In this document: positions 47,101 through 58,000 of the stretch, piece by piece
Layout of the letters: each line of letters starts with the position of its first letter
How positions within the stretch are numbered: position 1 is the first letter of the stretch
Assembly: GCF_030867145.1 (NCBI RefSeq)
Contig: NC_134434.1
Location: 8,618,001 to 8,682,000, forward strand
DNA: 64,000 bases
Reading direction: 5' to 3'
From: Opisthocomus hoazin
Taxonomy: Eukaryota > Chordata > Aves > Opisthocomiformes > Opisthocomidae
The notes under the pieces: model-generated
What the model was told of the DNA's origin: nothing
Seen by the model: the letters and a program-made list of their open reading frames with translations, nothing else
Database searches by the model: none
Made by a program: the position numbers and the translations under genes

Positions 47101-49869
47101 CTGGCCCAGGCTGCCCAGGGAGGCTGTGGAGTCTCCTTCTCTGGAGATATTCCAGCCCCGCCTGGACGCGGTGCTGTGCAGCCTGCAGTGGGTGACCCTG
47201 CTTGGGCAGGGGGTTGGGCTGGGTGACCCACAGAGGTCCCTGCCAACCCCCACCATGCTGGGATTCTGTCGTCGTCCCTGGGGCCGGCCGGGAGCTTATG
47301 TCCCACCGCAGCGGAGGGAGCGGTGGGTCGTGGTGCAGGGACCCAGGCCCCGCACGCTGAGCGGCTGCGACCTGCCAAGCTGCCGTGTCCCGAGCTGGTG
47401 AGCAAGGGTGAGCTGGCTGCCCGCTGCCTCCCCGCCACGGCTCGCTGCCACGTGCTGAGCGCTCACGCGCCCGTCACCACGTCCCCAGGCGGTGCTGGCA
47501 GCGTGACCGCAGGGACCCTTCTGTGGCAGAGCTGTCCCCGGGCTCCAGGGTGCCACGGCCTCAGCGGTTAGGGGACACCCGACCTTGTCCCTCGGCACGC
47601 TGCCCTGCGGCCGTGTGCGGCCGGGCTGGTCCGTGCCTCCGGCTGCAGAGTTGCTACCTCTGCTCGCCGCGCCGTGCCTTCGCCCTGCCCCAGCCCCCAG
47701 CGTCCACGCGTTGTTTCTGCGGGCAGCGAGGGCAGGAAGGGACCCCTGCGGTCCCTGGCCCCGGGAGGATGCGGTGGCTGTGCCTGCACGGCGTGGGGCT
47801 CCGCGTGGCAGCAGCTGAGCTCTGGCAGGGAGCCGGCAGCCAGAGCATCGCCCGGCAGCATGGGGACCCTGTGCTCCGGCTGTGGGGTGCGAGGGCAGCC
47901 TGGCCCTGGGACCCCCGCTCCCGTGGCGTGGGGGTGTGGAGGGGCTGGCGGGGGCCTGGTGGGGCTGGGGACCCCGGCGTGAGCTCCGGCCTCGCTCTGC
48001 GCCCAGAGGTGACCCCCAGATGCTCCCTGTGCTCCTCCAGCCCAGCCTGGCCGCACCAACTTTCGGCTGGTTTAATTAATGACAGTGGGACAAATACCGC
48101 CGTGCTCCCAGGGTTCAGCTGTCCGGGTGCCATCTGGGTGACCGGCACGAGCCCGGGCAGGGCCAGCCTGCGCCCACGAATCCGGCGGGGCTGGGCAGAG
48201 ACCGAGCCAGCACTGGCTGAGGGCAGCCGGTCCAGCAGGGCTGGTGGCGGTGGGGCCGGGCGGTCCCGGGGTGACCTTTCCTTATCACCCGCCGTGAGGG
48301 TGCTGCTGTGATGCTGCCCGTTGCCATCCCGCCTGTGCCAGAGCCCTGTCCCTTTGGGGACAGTGTGTGACAGCCAGCTCTGCGGGCGGCTGTCTGTCTG
48401 TGGTTGGGTTCGCTGCGGGCAGTGTGGGCAGCACCGGCAGCCGGCCCCGCGCCAGCGTGGGAGCCCCTGCGGGATGGGGGGGCTGAGCGGGACCTCCGGT
48501 CCCCGGCCACCCTGCTGACCTCGACACCTCTCCGTTGCAGTGATCCGAGCAAAGGCCGTCTCTGCGAAAGAGGTGGATTCGGGGAATGATATATACGGGA
48601 ACCCGATCAAGCGAATCCAGTATGAAATCAAGCAGATCAAGGTAAGGGGGCACGTCGGGGCAGGAGATGGGGGGACGGGGCAGCCTCCTCGCCAGCCGCT
48701 CACTCCCGCTCTTGCTCCCCAGATGTTTAAGGGCCCCGACAAGGACATAGAGTTCATCTACACGGCTCCGTCCACTGCCGTGTGCGGCCGGCTGCTGGAC
48801 ACCGGCGGGAAGAAGGAGTATCTCATCGCAGGTGGGTGCCCGAGAGGGAGGGCTCTCGGGGGACGTCGTGTGCCGCCCGCGATGCCTGTGACGTGTGTGC
48901 CCGCTCCCCAGGCACGGGGCTCCCCACCACACCACCAGCCCTTGGTGGACCCCCTGGCTGCATCCTGGCCATGCTCCGCAGCCCGGGCTGTGGCAGGGGC
49001 AGTGGGGGACGAGCTGCTCCCCGGGGTTCTCTGGGGACAGCGTGTGGCAGGAGGGGCTGGCTGCAGCGGTCCTGAGCCCCAGCACCCCGAGACAACGTCG
49101 GGTGCGGGGGGACCCTCTGAGCGGCGCTGTCTGGCCTCTCCCCAGGGAAGTCAGAGGGCAACGGCAAGATGCACATCACGCTCTGTGACTTGGTCTCCAC
49201 CTGGGACTCGCTGAGCCCCACGCAGAAGAAGAGCCTCAACCAGCGGTACCAGATGGGCTGCGAGTGCAAGGTGAGCGGCCAGGCTGCCCCCGGGCACGGG
49301 CTGTGCCCCCTCCCCGTGCCCTGGGGGCTGCAGCCCCAGGGCAGGCGGGGGCTCCAAGGCAGGATGCTCTTCCCCGTCCTTCAAGGATGAGGCTGTGCAG
49401 GGGGCACGGCACGCGGCCGGGGATGCGGGAAGGGCGGCCGAGCCTCCGGCTCTGCGGCTGGGAACCAAGGCCGGCCCTGGGACCCGCACCCAGGGGTTCC
49501 CTCAGTGCCTCCGCATCGGGGTCATGTCCCTGCCGAGCCCCGCAGGGATGGGGCAGCCTGGCATCCCTGGTGCAGAGCTGGGCCGCCAGCCCCAGCTGCC
49601 CTGGGCTGGCTCCTCGCGCGCCGGCGTTCTGCCGCGGGGTGGTCACTGACGGTCTCTGTCGTGCGCAGATCTCGCGCTGCCTCTCCATCCCCTGCTTCGT
49701 CTCCTCCTCGGACGAGTGTCTCTGGACGGACTGGGCGATGGAGAAGAACAATGTGGACGGGCGGCAGGCGAAGCACTACGCTTGCATCAAGAGGAGCGAC
49801 GGCTCGTGCGCCTGGTACCGCGGCATGGCCCCCCCCAAGCAAGAATTTCTCGACATCGAGGACCCCTAA
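41165..49869 (+). CDS. TIMP2: TIMP2, tissue inhibitor of metalloproteinases 2
   Basis: Five exons, 41165-41291, 48541-48641, 48723-48831, 49146-49270 and 49669-49869, give 663 nt and 220 aa. The signal peptide (1-25) is Leu/Ala-rich and ends PADA; the mature protein begins CSCSP, whose N-terminal Cys26 chelates the active-site zinc of MMPs. The NTR/netrin-like inhibitory domain includes [20 protein letters not shown] and YEIKQIKMFKG. The C-terminal domain ends [12 protein letters not shown], the tail that binds pro-MMP2. The 12 cysteines are present. Exons 1 and 2 are nearly identical to mammalian TIMP2. Exons 4 and 5 differ more, for example [16 protein letters not shown] and [20 protein letters not shown], and exon 5 is one residue longer than in human. 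Intron 1 (7.2 kb) is much shorter than in mammals. The ATG has A at -3. Confidence 0.96.
41490..41525. repeat. (GTCC)n-like simple repeat in TIMP2 intron 1
   Basis: Tandem GTCCGTCCGTGG units lie shortly after exon 1. Confidence 0.8.
41935..41985. other. AT-rich block in TIMP2 intron 1
   Basis: The block TGAATAATGCCC...TTATTAAATTTTAACATATT stands out from the GC-rich intron. Candidate regulatory element. Confidence 0.3.
42420..42475. promoter_or_regulatory. Cluster of three AP-1/MAF-type sites in TIMP2 intron 1
   Basis: TGACTCA occurs at 42420-42426 and 42456-42462, and TGAGTCA at 42468-42474. The last two form a perfect 21-bp palindrome (10-bp arms around one T) at 42455-42475. Each core is extended by GC, giving MARE-like TGACTCAGC and GCTGAGTCA. 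It lies about 1.1 kb into intron 1. Confidence 0.55.
43247..43286. repeat. 20-bp tandem duplication
   Basis: Two exact-looking copies of TGGGCGGTGGGTTTCTGCGG in TIMP2 intron 1. Confidence 0.85.
43605..43664. repeat. 30-bp tandem duplication
   Basis: Two copies of GGATGGGGGCACCTTGG... followed by GCATCC or GCGGCC, period about 30 bp, in TIMP2 intron 1. Confidence 0.7.
46165..46275. other. AT-richer block in TIMP2 intron 1, candidate enhancer
   Basis: The stretch contains GGAATAAATCCGCC, GTCAAGTGATTCATC and CAGCACGTGAATGG with an E-box CACGTG. It is non-repetitive and non-coding in a GC-rich intron, close to the middle of the gene. Confidence 0.35.
46590..46655 (-). mobile_element. Possible antisense CR1 remnant
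   Basis: The words TATTTATAGAGCGTGGTCAGG and TTAAACAGCCC recall the reverse strand of the CR1 3' region, where TTTATAGAG...GATCAGGTCCCC and CTAAACAGCC occur. The fragment is short and the word order is unsure, so this is only a suggestion. Confidence 0.3.
46999..47272 (+). mobile_element. CR1 LINE, 5'-truncated 3' end
   Basis: About 270 bp follow the CR1 consensus in order: CCCAGCGACAGGACAAGG, GGGCACAAACTGAAG, GATGAGGAAGAACTTCTTCC, CTGAGGGTGACGGAGCCCTGG, GGCTGCCCAGGGAGG, GTGGAGTCTCCTTCTCTGGA, GGCAGGGGGTTGGGCTGGG, AGAGGTCCCTGCCAACCCCC and a decayed ATTCTGT end. This is the end of ORF2 and the 3'UTR. It sits in TIMP2 intron 1 in sense orientation. The many CpG-rich substitutions suggest an old copy. 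Confidence 0.9.
48060..48110. other. Small AT-rich block before TIMP2 exon 2
   Basis: GGTTTAATTAATGACAG with TAATTA lies about 450 bp upstream of exon 2. Candidate intronic element; no further evidence. Confidence 0.25.
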
Positions 49870-51080
49870 GCCAAGCGAGCGCATTCCAGTAGCCAGTAGA
49901 AAAAAATCCTGCGAGATGTTAGACTGGTCCACGCTGATATCAATTCCTGGAGACAGCATGAAAATCCGCTCGGCCATGGGGGTCCCCAGGCTGCGGCGCC
50001 TGCCACGCACGTGCAGCGGGCGGGGACGGGGACCCGCTCTGTCGCCAGCACCCGGCAGCCCGCAGCTGTGCTGGGTGGTCCCGCGGCAGGGCTGAGCGGG
50101 GCGCGGGGGGACCCCCTGCCACGGCCGTGGCCCTGTCTGGCCATGCTCAGCCCCACTGCCCCGGCCGCTGTGAAGGAGTTGAGCCCTCGTGCGTGGCGGG
50201 AGCTGCCCCGTCTGCGTAGCAGGTCTACCAGTGCCCCCGCCGCGGGGCCGCCGCCCCAGCAGCTCCCGCCAGACAGCCCTCCCCACTGCCGCGTCCCCGG
50301 CTGCCCTCCAGCGCCGGGGACCCCGCTGTCCCCCTGCCCACCCGCTGCCCGTCCCTCCCTCTGGGGTGCCGGAGGGGTGCAGCGCTCCATGCCGGGGCTC
50401 CAGGGGGCTTGGCCATGTGGCAGAGCCCCCGGCTCTGTGCGGGGGGCTACGGGCCCTTCCCGGGGCCGGGTGGCTCCTGCGCAGATGCCTTGTCCCGAAA
50501 AGCTGGAGGGGCATGCCAGCGTGGCTGGGTGACCCCCCCCGCGTGCACCCGGGCGCTGCTGCCCCTCTCTCCGTGGGGGGTTCACCGCCTTCCCCGGCAT
50601 GGCGGGGGGTCCGTTCCCACTGCAGCCTCCTGCAGCCGCCGCATGGGCTGGGACCACCGGCCTCGGCAGGCGAGTGGGTGGGGGGCTCAGCAGGGAGCTC
50701 CCCCCGGCAGCGCGCCCGAGGCCGGAGCTCCAGCGACACGGGTGTGGGGTGTTCGCCATCGCCTTGTGCAGCCGTTGGCTGAGCCGTGCCGCGGCCGTCG
50801 GCACCGCTGCGGCATGGCAGCCAGCTGAGCCCCCTCCTCTGCGGCGTGGGGAGCCCCATCCCCCCCGGCGAAGCCCCCTGCGCTGCCTCTGCGCCATTCC
50901 CACGCCACCGGCGCGTGCCGTCGTGCCGCAGCTCGGGGAGCGCTGGGAGCAGGCCCCGCAGCCCCGCACCGGGGCGTTTTCATGCTGTGCGTCCCCGTGA
51001 GGTTTGAGGTGTCGTGCTGGACCAGTCTGGGCAATTTCAACGTATTGAAGAGAAAAATTAAACAGAGAGAAAAAGTAAAA
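49870..51080 (+). other. TIMP2: TIMP2 3'UTR
   Basis: The region runs from the stop to the ATTAAA at 51057. It is non-coding; the long minus-strand frame across it is a GC artefact. A conserved-looking AT-rich end (GGCAATTTCAACGTATTGAAG) precedes the poly(A) signal. A longer form reaching about 51200 is possible because the AT-rich character continues. Confidence 0.65.
51057..51062 (+). terminator. TIMP2 poly(A) signal (ATTAAA)
   Basis: ATTAAA in an A-rich context about 1.19 kb after the stop is the only canonical-type hexamer in the TIMP2 3' region. Confidence 0.6.
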
Positions 51081-51239
51081 AAACCCCCCCCAAGCTCTCC
51101 TCGGTCCCACACACGGCTCCTGTCCGCTTACTGTATGGTTATCGCCTATGTGCCGTTTGCCTCTGCCTGCTGGTAGTCTGCCTTCAGTTAATACTGCCAC
51201 TGTTTGCCACCGGCTGTGGGTCCCTGTGCCGTTTGTCTC

Positions 51240-51765
51240 CGTCAGGCGCGGGGCTGCCCCGGCGGGGGACGGGGGCCGCACCGGGAGCTCCGGGCGGGGG
51301 CAAAGGGGGGTGGCAGGGGCCGCTCCGGGCATGGGGCTGCTCCGGGAGCACCGGGCGGGGGGCGGCGGGGGCTGCGGGGCGGCGGTCGCCCTCCTCCGGC
51401 CGGGCCGGCGGAACGCGGAGGCGGGCGGCGGGGGGAGGAGGGGCCGCGGCGTTACGCTCCGCCCCCCTCGGCGGCGTGGGGCGTGGCCGGGGGTGGAGCG
51501 GGGCGGGGCCTGGGCGTGGCCGGGGCCTGCGCACGATGAGCGCGCCACAGTCCCCGCCGGACCCGCCTCGCCAGGCCCCACCCTCTCGCCGTCGCAGCCA
51601 GCGCGCAAGCGCGGTACCGTCCCCGTGCGCGCGGGGCGGCGGAGCGTGGCGGGGGCGGGGCAGGGGGCAGGGCCGGGGGCGGTGCTGGCGGGCGGCGCGG
51701 AAGGGCCTGGCGGCGGCGCCGCTGTGAGGCGGCCGCACGTGCGCGCGGTGGCGGGGACCCGGATG
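51240..51765 (+). promoter_or_regulatory. USP36: USP36 CpG-island promoter and non-coding exon 1
   Basis: Dense CpG sequence without TATA begins soon after the TIMP2 3' end. A probable first exon ends at 51765 with donor GTGAGT at 51766. An E-box CACGTG lies at 51736-51741. Exon 1 ends in an ATG that, after splicing to 52054, would be in frame with the main start seven codons later. Confidence 0.55.
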
Positions 51766-52074
51766 GTGAGTGCGGCCCGGCCGCGGGGCCCGGCGGGACC
51801 GGGCGGGACGGGGTCCTCGCGGCCTCCGCGCTGTCTGTGGGGCGGGCGCGGCGGAGCGCGGGCACCGGGCGGGCCGCACGTGGCGGCGGCGCTCAAGGTC
51901 GGGGGCGCGGTGCCGGTAGCGGCGGGCCGGGCCCCGCTGAGGCCTGCGGCGGTGCTAGGCCGCGGCCCATTTCCCCGGCAGCGCGCGACCCCGCACCGGG
52001 AGCGGGGCGGCAGGGCCCGGCGCCCCCGCCCGACCGGCCCCGTTCCCCCGCAGCCCGGGCCGGCGGGCCCCGCC

Positions 52075-55000
52075 ATGCCGATCGTGGAGAAGCTGAAGGA
52101 GGCGCTGAGGCCGGGGCGGCGGGAGGCGGGCGCGGACGCGGAGCTGGCCCGGCTGCTGGCCGCCTCGGCGCGGAGGGTCCTGCTGCAGAAGATCGAGTTC
52201 GAGCCCGCCAGCCGCGGCGTCTCCCGGCCGCTGGAGCTGCTGCGCGGGAAGTACGTGCTGCTCAACCCCCGGGCCGAGCCCGCTGCGCCCCGCCGGCCCC
52301 GGGACGGGCCCCCCGCCAAGCAGGGTAGGTGGCCGGGGCATGGGGGGGCTGTGCTCCGCACCCCGCGGCCCCGCTGACCGACGCTCTCCCCGCAGGCAGC
52401 GGCCGTGCCCCAGGTGGGCCGGGGGACGGGGTCCCTGCGCCCCAGAAGGTGCTGTTCCCCGCCGAGCGCCTCTCCATGAAGTGGGAGCGGATCTACCGGG
52501 TGGGCGCCGGGCTGCACAACCTGGGCAACACCTGCTTCCTCAACGCCACGGTGCAGTGCCTCACCTACACCCCGCCGCTCGCCAGCTACCTGCTCTCCCG
52601 CGAGCACGGCCGCAGCTGTGAGTGGGGGGCCCGGGTGGCGGGCAGGAGGAGCGCCCGCCTGCCCTGCTCCCACTGCTGCCCAGGGCTCTGGCGAGGGGTG
52701 GGTGGGGGTCGGCTGCGCCCTCTCGGCTCCCTCCTGTCCATCCCTGCTTCCGGAGGCTGTTCCGGCGCGCAGCTCCCTTTTCCTGGCTGCAGTAGTGTTC
52801 CCCGTCTGTGTGTCGGGGAGGCTTTGTCTCTGCTGGGCAGAGCCGGACTGCCAGCGGGGTCTGCTGGCTTCCCGGGGGGCTGAGCTGGGGGTCCTAAGCA
52901 GCCCCTGCCCGTGGGGCTGAGTGAGGGCAGGGCACGAGGCTGCCTGCAGGCAGCACGCGTTTCTGGGTGACCTGGAAAGGGAGCTGGGTGGGCACTGCTC
53001 CGAGCGGCGACTGCGGGGAGCACGCGGGATGCGCAGCCCTGTCCGTAGGGCTCCGGCGGGATTGGCCCCTGTGGGCTCCTCCAGTTCCTGTGACCGCTTT
53101 GCCAGGCGCGTGGGTGCTGTCTCGTCGGGGGGGTGCAGTGGCTCGCGCTGTGGGGTGGGCTGGTCCCCCTGTCCCCGGGGTGCCCCTGAGCTGTAACGTA
53201 CTACCGAGCTCGTAGGGAAAACCGAACGCGGCTGAGCTGTGTGGGACCAGAGATGCCCCGTCCCCTGTACTGCTTCCGTTCCTCCTGCGTCTTTCCCCAG
53301 CATCCTGTCTTCTCCTTTCCTGTTCCAGGTCAGCAAGGAGGCTTTTGCATGATGTGCGTTATGCAGAACCACATGATCCAGGCTTTTGCCAACAGCGGCA
53401 ACGTAATAAAGCCAGTGTCCTTCATCCGAGACCTCAAGAGTAAGGATGGCTGCCCTCCTCTCCCCTCCCGTAGCTGTGCAGGAGAGCGGTGACTAATGCA
53501 GGAGCAGGGCCTTGGAGCTCGGGGCAGGTCGTGGCAGATGGCTCTCCTGAGATGACTCACTGAGCCTGCCGGGGTTGGGGACTTCAGGGGCTGCGTGGGG
53601 CTTCCCCAGTGGCCGGCGTGAGTCCGACACCTGGCTTGGGCTGGGGGGGCTCAAACCCTGGCGTCCCTGCCCCGAGGGAAGGAGGCAGGCAGGGAGGGAG
53701 GGCCTGCATCTGTTGCAGCACCAGCACGTGCTGAGACTGATTCCTCCCTCTCCTGCAGAGATTGCCCGGCACATCCGCTTCGGCAGCCAGGAGGATGCGC
53801 ACGAGTTCCTGCGTTACACCATCGACGCCATGCAGAGGGCCTGCCTCAGTGGCTGTACCAAGTACGTGGGGCCTCTGAGGGCCCGTTGCTGCTCTTCTCC
53901 GTCCCCTCGTTGGTCCCCTGTGCCTGCGGACGGGGGCTGTGGGGTAAATGTGTCCCCCAGTTCAGACTTGTAGAGGGAGGTACTGGCTCCAGGGGCCTCG
54001 GGTGGATGGCCCAACTCCCTGCCCGTCTGTGTCACCGCTCTGGGCTGCTGTCTGCCTACTCCCTTCTGACTCCTCCAGCCCAGCATAACTGTGGTCCTGT
54101 CCCCAGCTCTTGAGGCTGCTCTGGGTTTGGATCCTGTCCCAGCTGCCAGGCAATCCAGATGTGCTGGCTAGATCAGCCCCAGCTCTGTGGCTGTGGGGGA
54201 GCAGCTTCCCCTGGGCCCTCCGTCCCGGGAAGCCTGCGTTGCCCCACTCTGAGCTCTGGCCAGGAGTCTCTGCTCCTTCTAGAGCAAGGTGTGCATCGGA
54301 GCCTGGTGCCGCCCCTCGAGCTCTGGCACTGGGAGAGCAGGCTGGCAGAGGCTGTGTCTCCCCCCTGCTCCCCGTGCCCTGCAGCCCGTTGGGAGGCTGT
54401 CCCGGGGACGCAGGGTGGCCGCTGCGGAGCGGCGGTGTGAGATCCGCTGCTGCTGTCTCTAGGTTGGATCGCCAGACCCAGGCCACGACGCTGGTTCACC
54501 AGATCTTTGGCGGTTACCTGCGGTCCCGTGGTGAGTGCTGGTGGCCCGGTCCTGGGCCTGTGACTCAGGGCTGCTGTTTCCCTGAGAGCCTGACGGTAAA
54601 AATCTTTCGGGAGAATGGTGAAGCATGTGTGAGTTGCCCGGAGCGGCAGCTGGTCAGTCTTGTGGTACCTGTGAGTTGTGACCCCTGTAGTGAGGATGGA
54701 AAAAGCTGTTGGCTGAGGGTCCCCAGCTCGCTGCCACCAGCAAAGGAACCTGTGTTGGCAGCTGTCTAGTGACACTTGCTGTCCCAGCATGTAGTGGAAT
54801 CGCCAGCCTTCCTCCTTGCCAGGCTGTGAATCCTGGTGCTCGCATCCCGGAGCCCAGACCCGGGGAGGGGGAATACGGCAGCTGCCTGCGCTGCGCGGGG
54901 TGGAGGTGGGTGCGGGTGTTGTGCCAGGGTGTGCTCATTGCTCTTCCGTTTGCAGTGAAGTGCTCGGTGTGCAAGAATGTCTCGGACACCTATGACCCTT

Positions 55001-58000
55001 ACCTGGACCTGGCACTGGAGATCAAGGTACTGCAGCAGGGCTGGGCCGGGGAGGAGCTCTGCTCTCGCCGGGCGTGTTCCTGCGCCGTTACTGTCTGAAG
55101 GCTCCTTAACCTGCCAGTGTCAGGGCACGGTGCAGGCAGGAGGGACGCAGCCCCTGTTGTTGTGCTGCCTTCTCTGCCTGGCTGAGCAGTGCTGGTTGCC
55201 TGAGTGTGGGCCACGACTCCTCTGTCGAGGCTCCGGGGTGCTGGGGGGGCGTGTGGTCGTCCCTCGCGGCGTGTGGCCGGTGCCTGGCCGGTGGCAGGCT
55301 CACGGCATTGGTGTGGTTTGTGGCCCTGTGCTCACGCTCTGTGTTGTCTCTCGGGGCCAGCGTCTCGGCAGCTGCCGCACGGACAGGCCGCTCGTGCCCT
55401 GACCTCTCCTCTGTCCTTGCAGCATGCCGCGGACATAGTGCGGGCGCTGGAGCTGTTTGTGAGGCCAGATGTGCTGGGGGGGGAGGACGCCTACATGTGT
55501 GCCAAGTGAGTGTGCGGGCTGTGGGCGGGAAGGGGCCTGCGCGTGTGCTGGTGGGAAGCAGGTGGGAAGCCTGCTGCGGTGCGGGAGGGGTTCTCTACCT
55601 GCTCCACGGCTGAACTGTGAGGCACGTGGCCACGGAAACCTGCGATGAAGCCTGCTGCTCCTCAGCTCCCTCTCCTCCTGAGGAGGACCTGGGGCAGCCG
55701 ACGTGGCCGTGAGCAGGTGCCCTGGAGCGGACCCTGGTGTCAGCAGGGTCATTTCCGTGGCGTTTGCGGCTTGGCCAGGGCTGGCACTCGTCTGGGTGGT
55801 GGAACAGCTTGAACAGCTTGAGCTCTTCCTGTGCAGATGCAAGAAGAAAGTGTCGGCCAGCAAACGCTTCACCATCCACCGGGCCTCCAACGTCCTCACT
55901 CTCTCGCTGAAGCGCTTTGACTTCGGTGGAGGCAAAATCACAAAGGTGAGTGCTCGGCAATCCAGAGCTGGGGCTGTCTCCTGGCCCGAGGCCTCGCTGC
56001 CCAGAGCAGAGCGGGAGGTGGTCCTGCGCGCAGTGTGAGCTCTGCCACGGTCCTGCAGCCCTTCCCCAGCTGTGTGGTGGGAGTCTGGCTCATCCTGGCA
56101 TCTTCCTCACCGTGACCTTGAGAGATGGGACTCATAGGACAGCTGAGCTGCTCTGGCTCTAGCAAGAAAGCCATCTGCTGTGCAGGGTGCTGAGACATCC
56201 TCTCTCCGCAGGACGTGGGGTACCCCGAGTTCCTGAACATCCGCCCTTACATGTCTCAGAACAACGGGGATGCTGTCCTGTACGGGCTCTACGCGGTGCT
56301 GGTGCACTCTGGGTACAGCTGCCACGCCGGGCACTACTACTGCTACGTGAAGGTGAGCCCGGGCGCTCCCTTGGCACCCCTCTGGGCCAGGGGCTGCTGG
56401 TGCTCGGGGGGTCCCTGTAGGGTGCAGGGAAGGGGGTGCTCAGCAGGTGTGAGTGGTGTGGAGCACTGGATGAGGGGTACAGGCTGTGCTCTGCTGCAGG
56501 AAGTGTGGAGGTCTGCTCCTGCAGAGTCCCCTTGCCTGCCCTGGGCCGCCTGTGGGTTCTGGGGACAGGAGCTCTGCCAATGGGCGCTGCTCCTGCTGCT
56601 CTTCAGGCCTGGAGAGTCCCCGGACACAGCCTAAGCCCATTCTCTCTTCTTCCACAGGCCAGCAACGGGCAGTGGTATCAAATGAATGATGACCTGGTCC
56701 GCTCAAGCAACATCAAAGTGGTCCTCAACCAACAGGCCTACCTTCTGTTCTACCTGAGGTGAGAGCACCTGTGTCTGCCGGCCCCTCTGCCCCTGCTCTC
56801 GGCCCTTGGGACAGGGCTGGCAGCACGTGCCCGGGTGTGGGAAGGAGCTCGGCCCACGTAGCCCTTGTGCCCGTGCATCAGCTCGGAGGAAAGTGGCAGG
56901 GAGAGGCCCAGCCCCTTGCCATGGTTTTGCTGTAGATCAAGGGTGCCTCACCTCCTCGGAGCTTCTGGCCCCTGTTTCTTGTGTGCGTTTCTGAGGAGAG
57001 CGTTCCCATCGCTCAAACCCTCGCAGCTAACGCATGCGCTTCTCTGCCTTCACCAGAATCCCCGGCCCCAGGAAGAGCTCGGAGGGGCCCATCGCCAAAG
57101 CTGCCTCCAGCCTGCCTGGCCGTGCTGGCAGTGTCTCTGGTCAGGTCAAGAATGCTGTGACCAACGGGCCCCTGTCTTCACCGCTCATGGGCCGGGTGAG
57201 TCCCGAAGGCTGCTCTCTGCCCGTGCTCCCAGGAGCTGGGAGCTGTGGCCGCTCCGTCTGCGCTGCGAGGGCGGGTGGGCTGCAGCTCCGCAGGGAGGCC
57301 GGGGCTCCGTTCCGAACGGGCAGGCGTGCAGGAGGGAGGGCGGTTTGCGGGGGGGATCCTGCTGAGCCAGGGTTCCTGTGTGGGCCTGGTGAGGGACAGG
57401 GAGGGCTGTCTCCCTGTGCGTCCTCGGCTCCTTGAATTCTCTCCTCGCTGAACCTCTCTTTGTCTAGAGACCAGACGCGCTGCCGGGGAAGACGCTGCCA
57501 GGGCCGGAGGAGGTTGGAGTCCCCGTGGCCCGTAGCATGTTTGGGACCGGGCCGAAGCTGCCAAATGGAACCGCTCCACCAAAGCTGCCTGCTGGGTCCC
57601 CGTCACCCAAACTGCCCCTCAAAGCCACCCCCACGGCCACAGCGCTGCCTGATGACACAGCCCGGAGGCCCAAGAAGCAGCTCTCCTGCTCGCAACTGCC
57701 TCCCACACCCAGAGCAGTTCAGGGCTTCTGCGACACCAGCAACGCAAGTGGGGCCAAAGCGGAGCTGCCCCGGCAGAGCTCCTGGGAGAGCAAGCAGCTG
57801 CCTAGCTCACCCAAGCTGCTGCTGGAGCCCAGACCCAGCCAGGAGCCCCGGGGCAGCGGGGAGAACGCCGGGACCCTGACGAGGGACTCCTGCGGCAGCA
57901 GTGCTGCCAGCCCGGCGCATGGCGTGGTGGGGAAGTTGGCCAAAGCATCCCAGAAGGCCAAGAGCGGAACCGGCAGCCTCTGCACCTCTCAGGAAATGGA

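Noticed and set aside
49866-53372. A minus-strand open frame of more than 1100 codons across the TIMP2 3'UTR and the USP36 5' region
   Set aside because: It is antisense to well supported exons and UTRs, biased to Gly/Pro/Arg/Ala, and has no domain. High GC removes stop codons on both strands.
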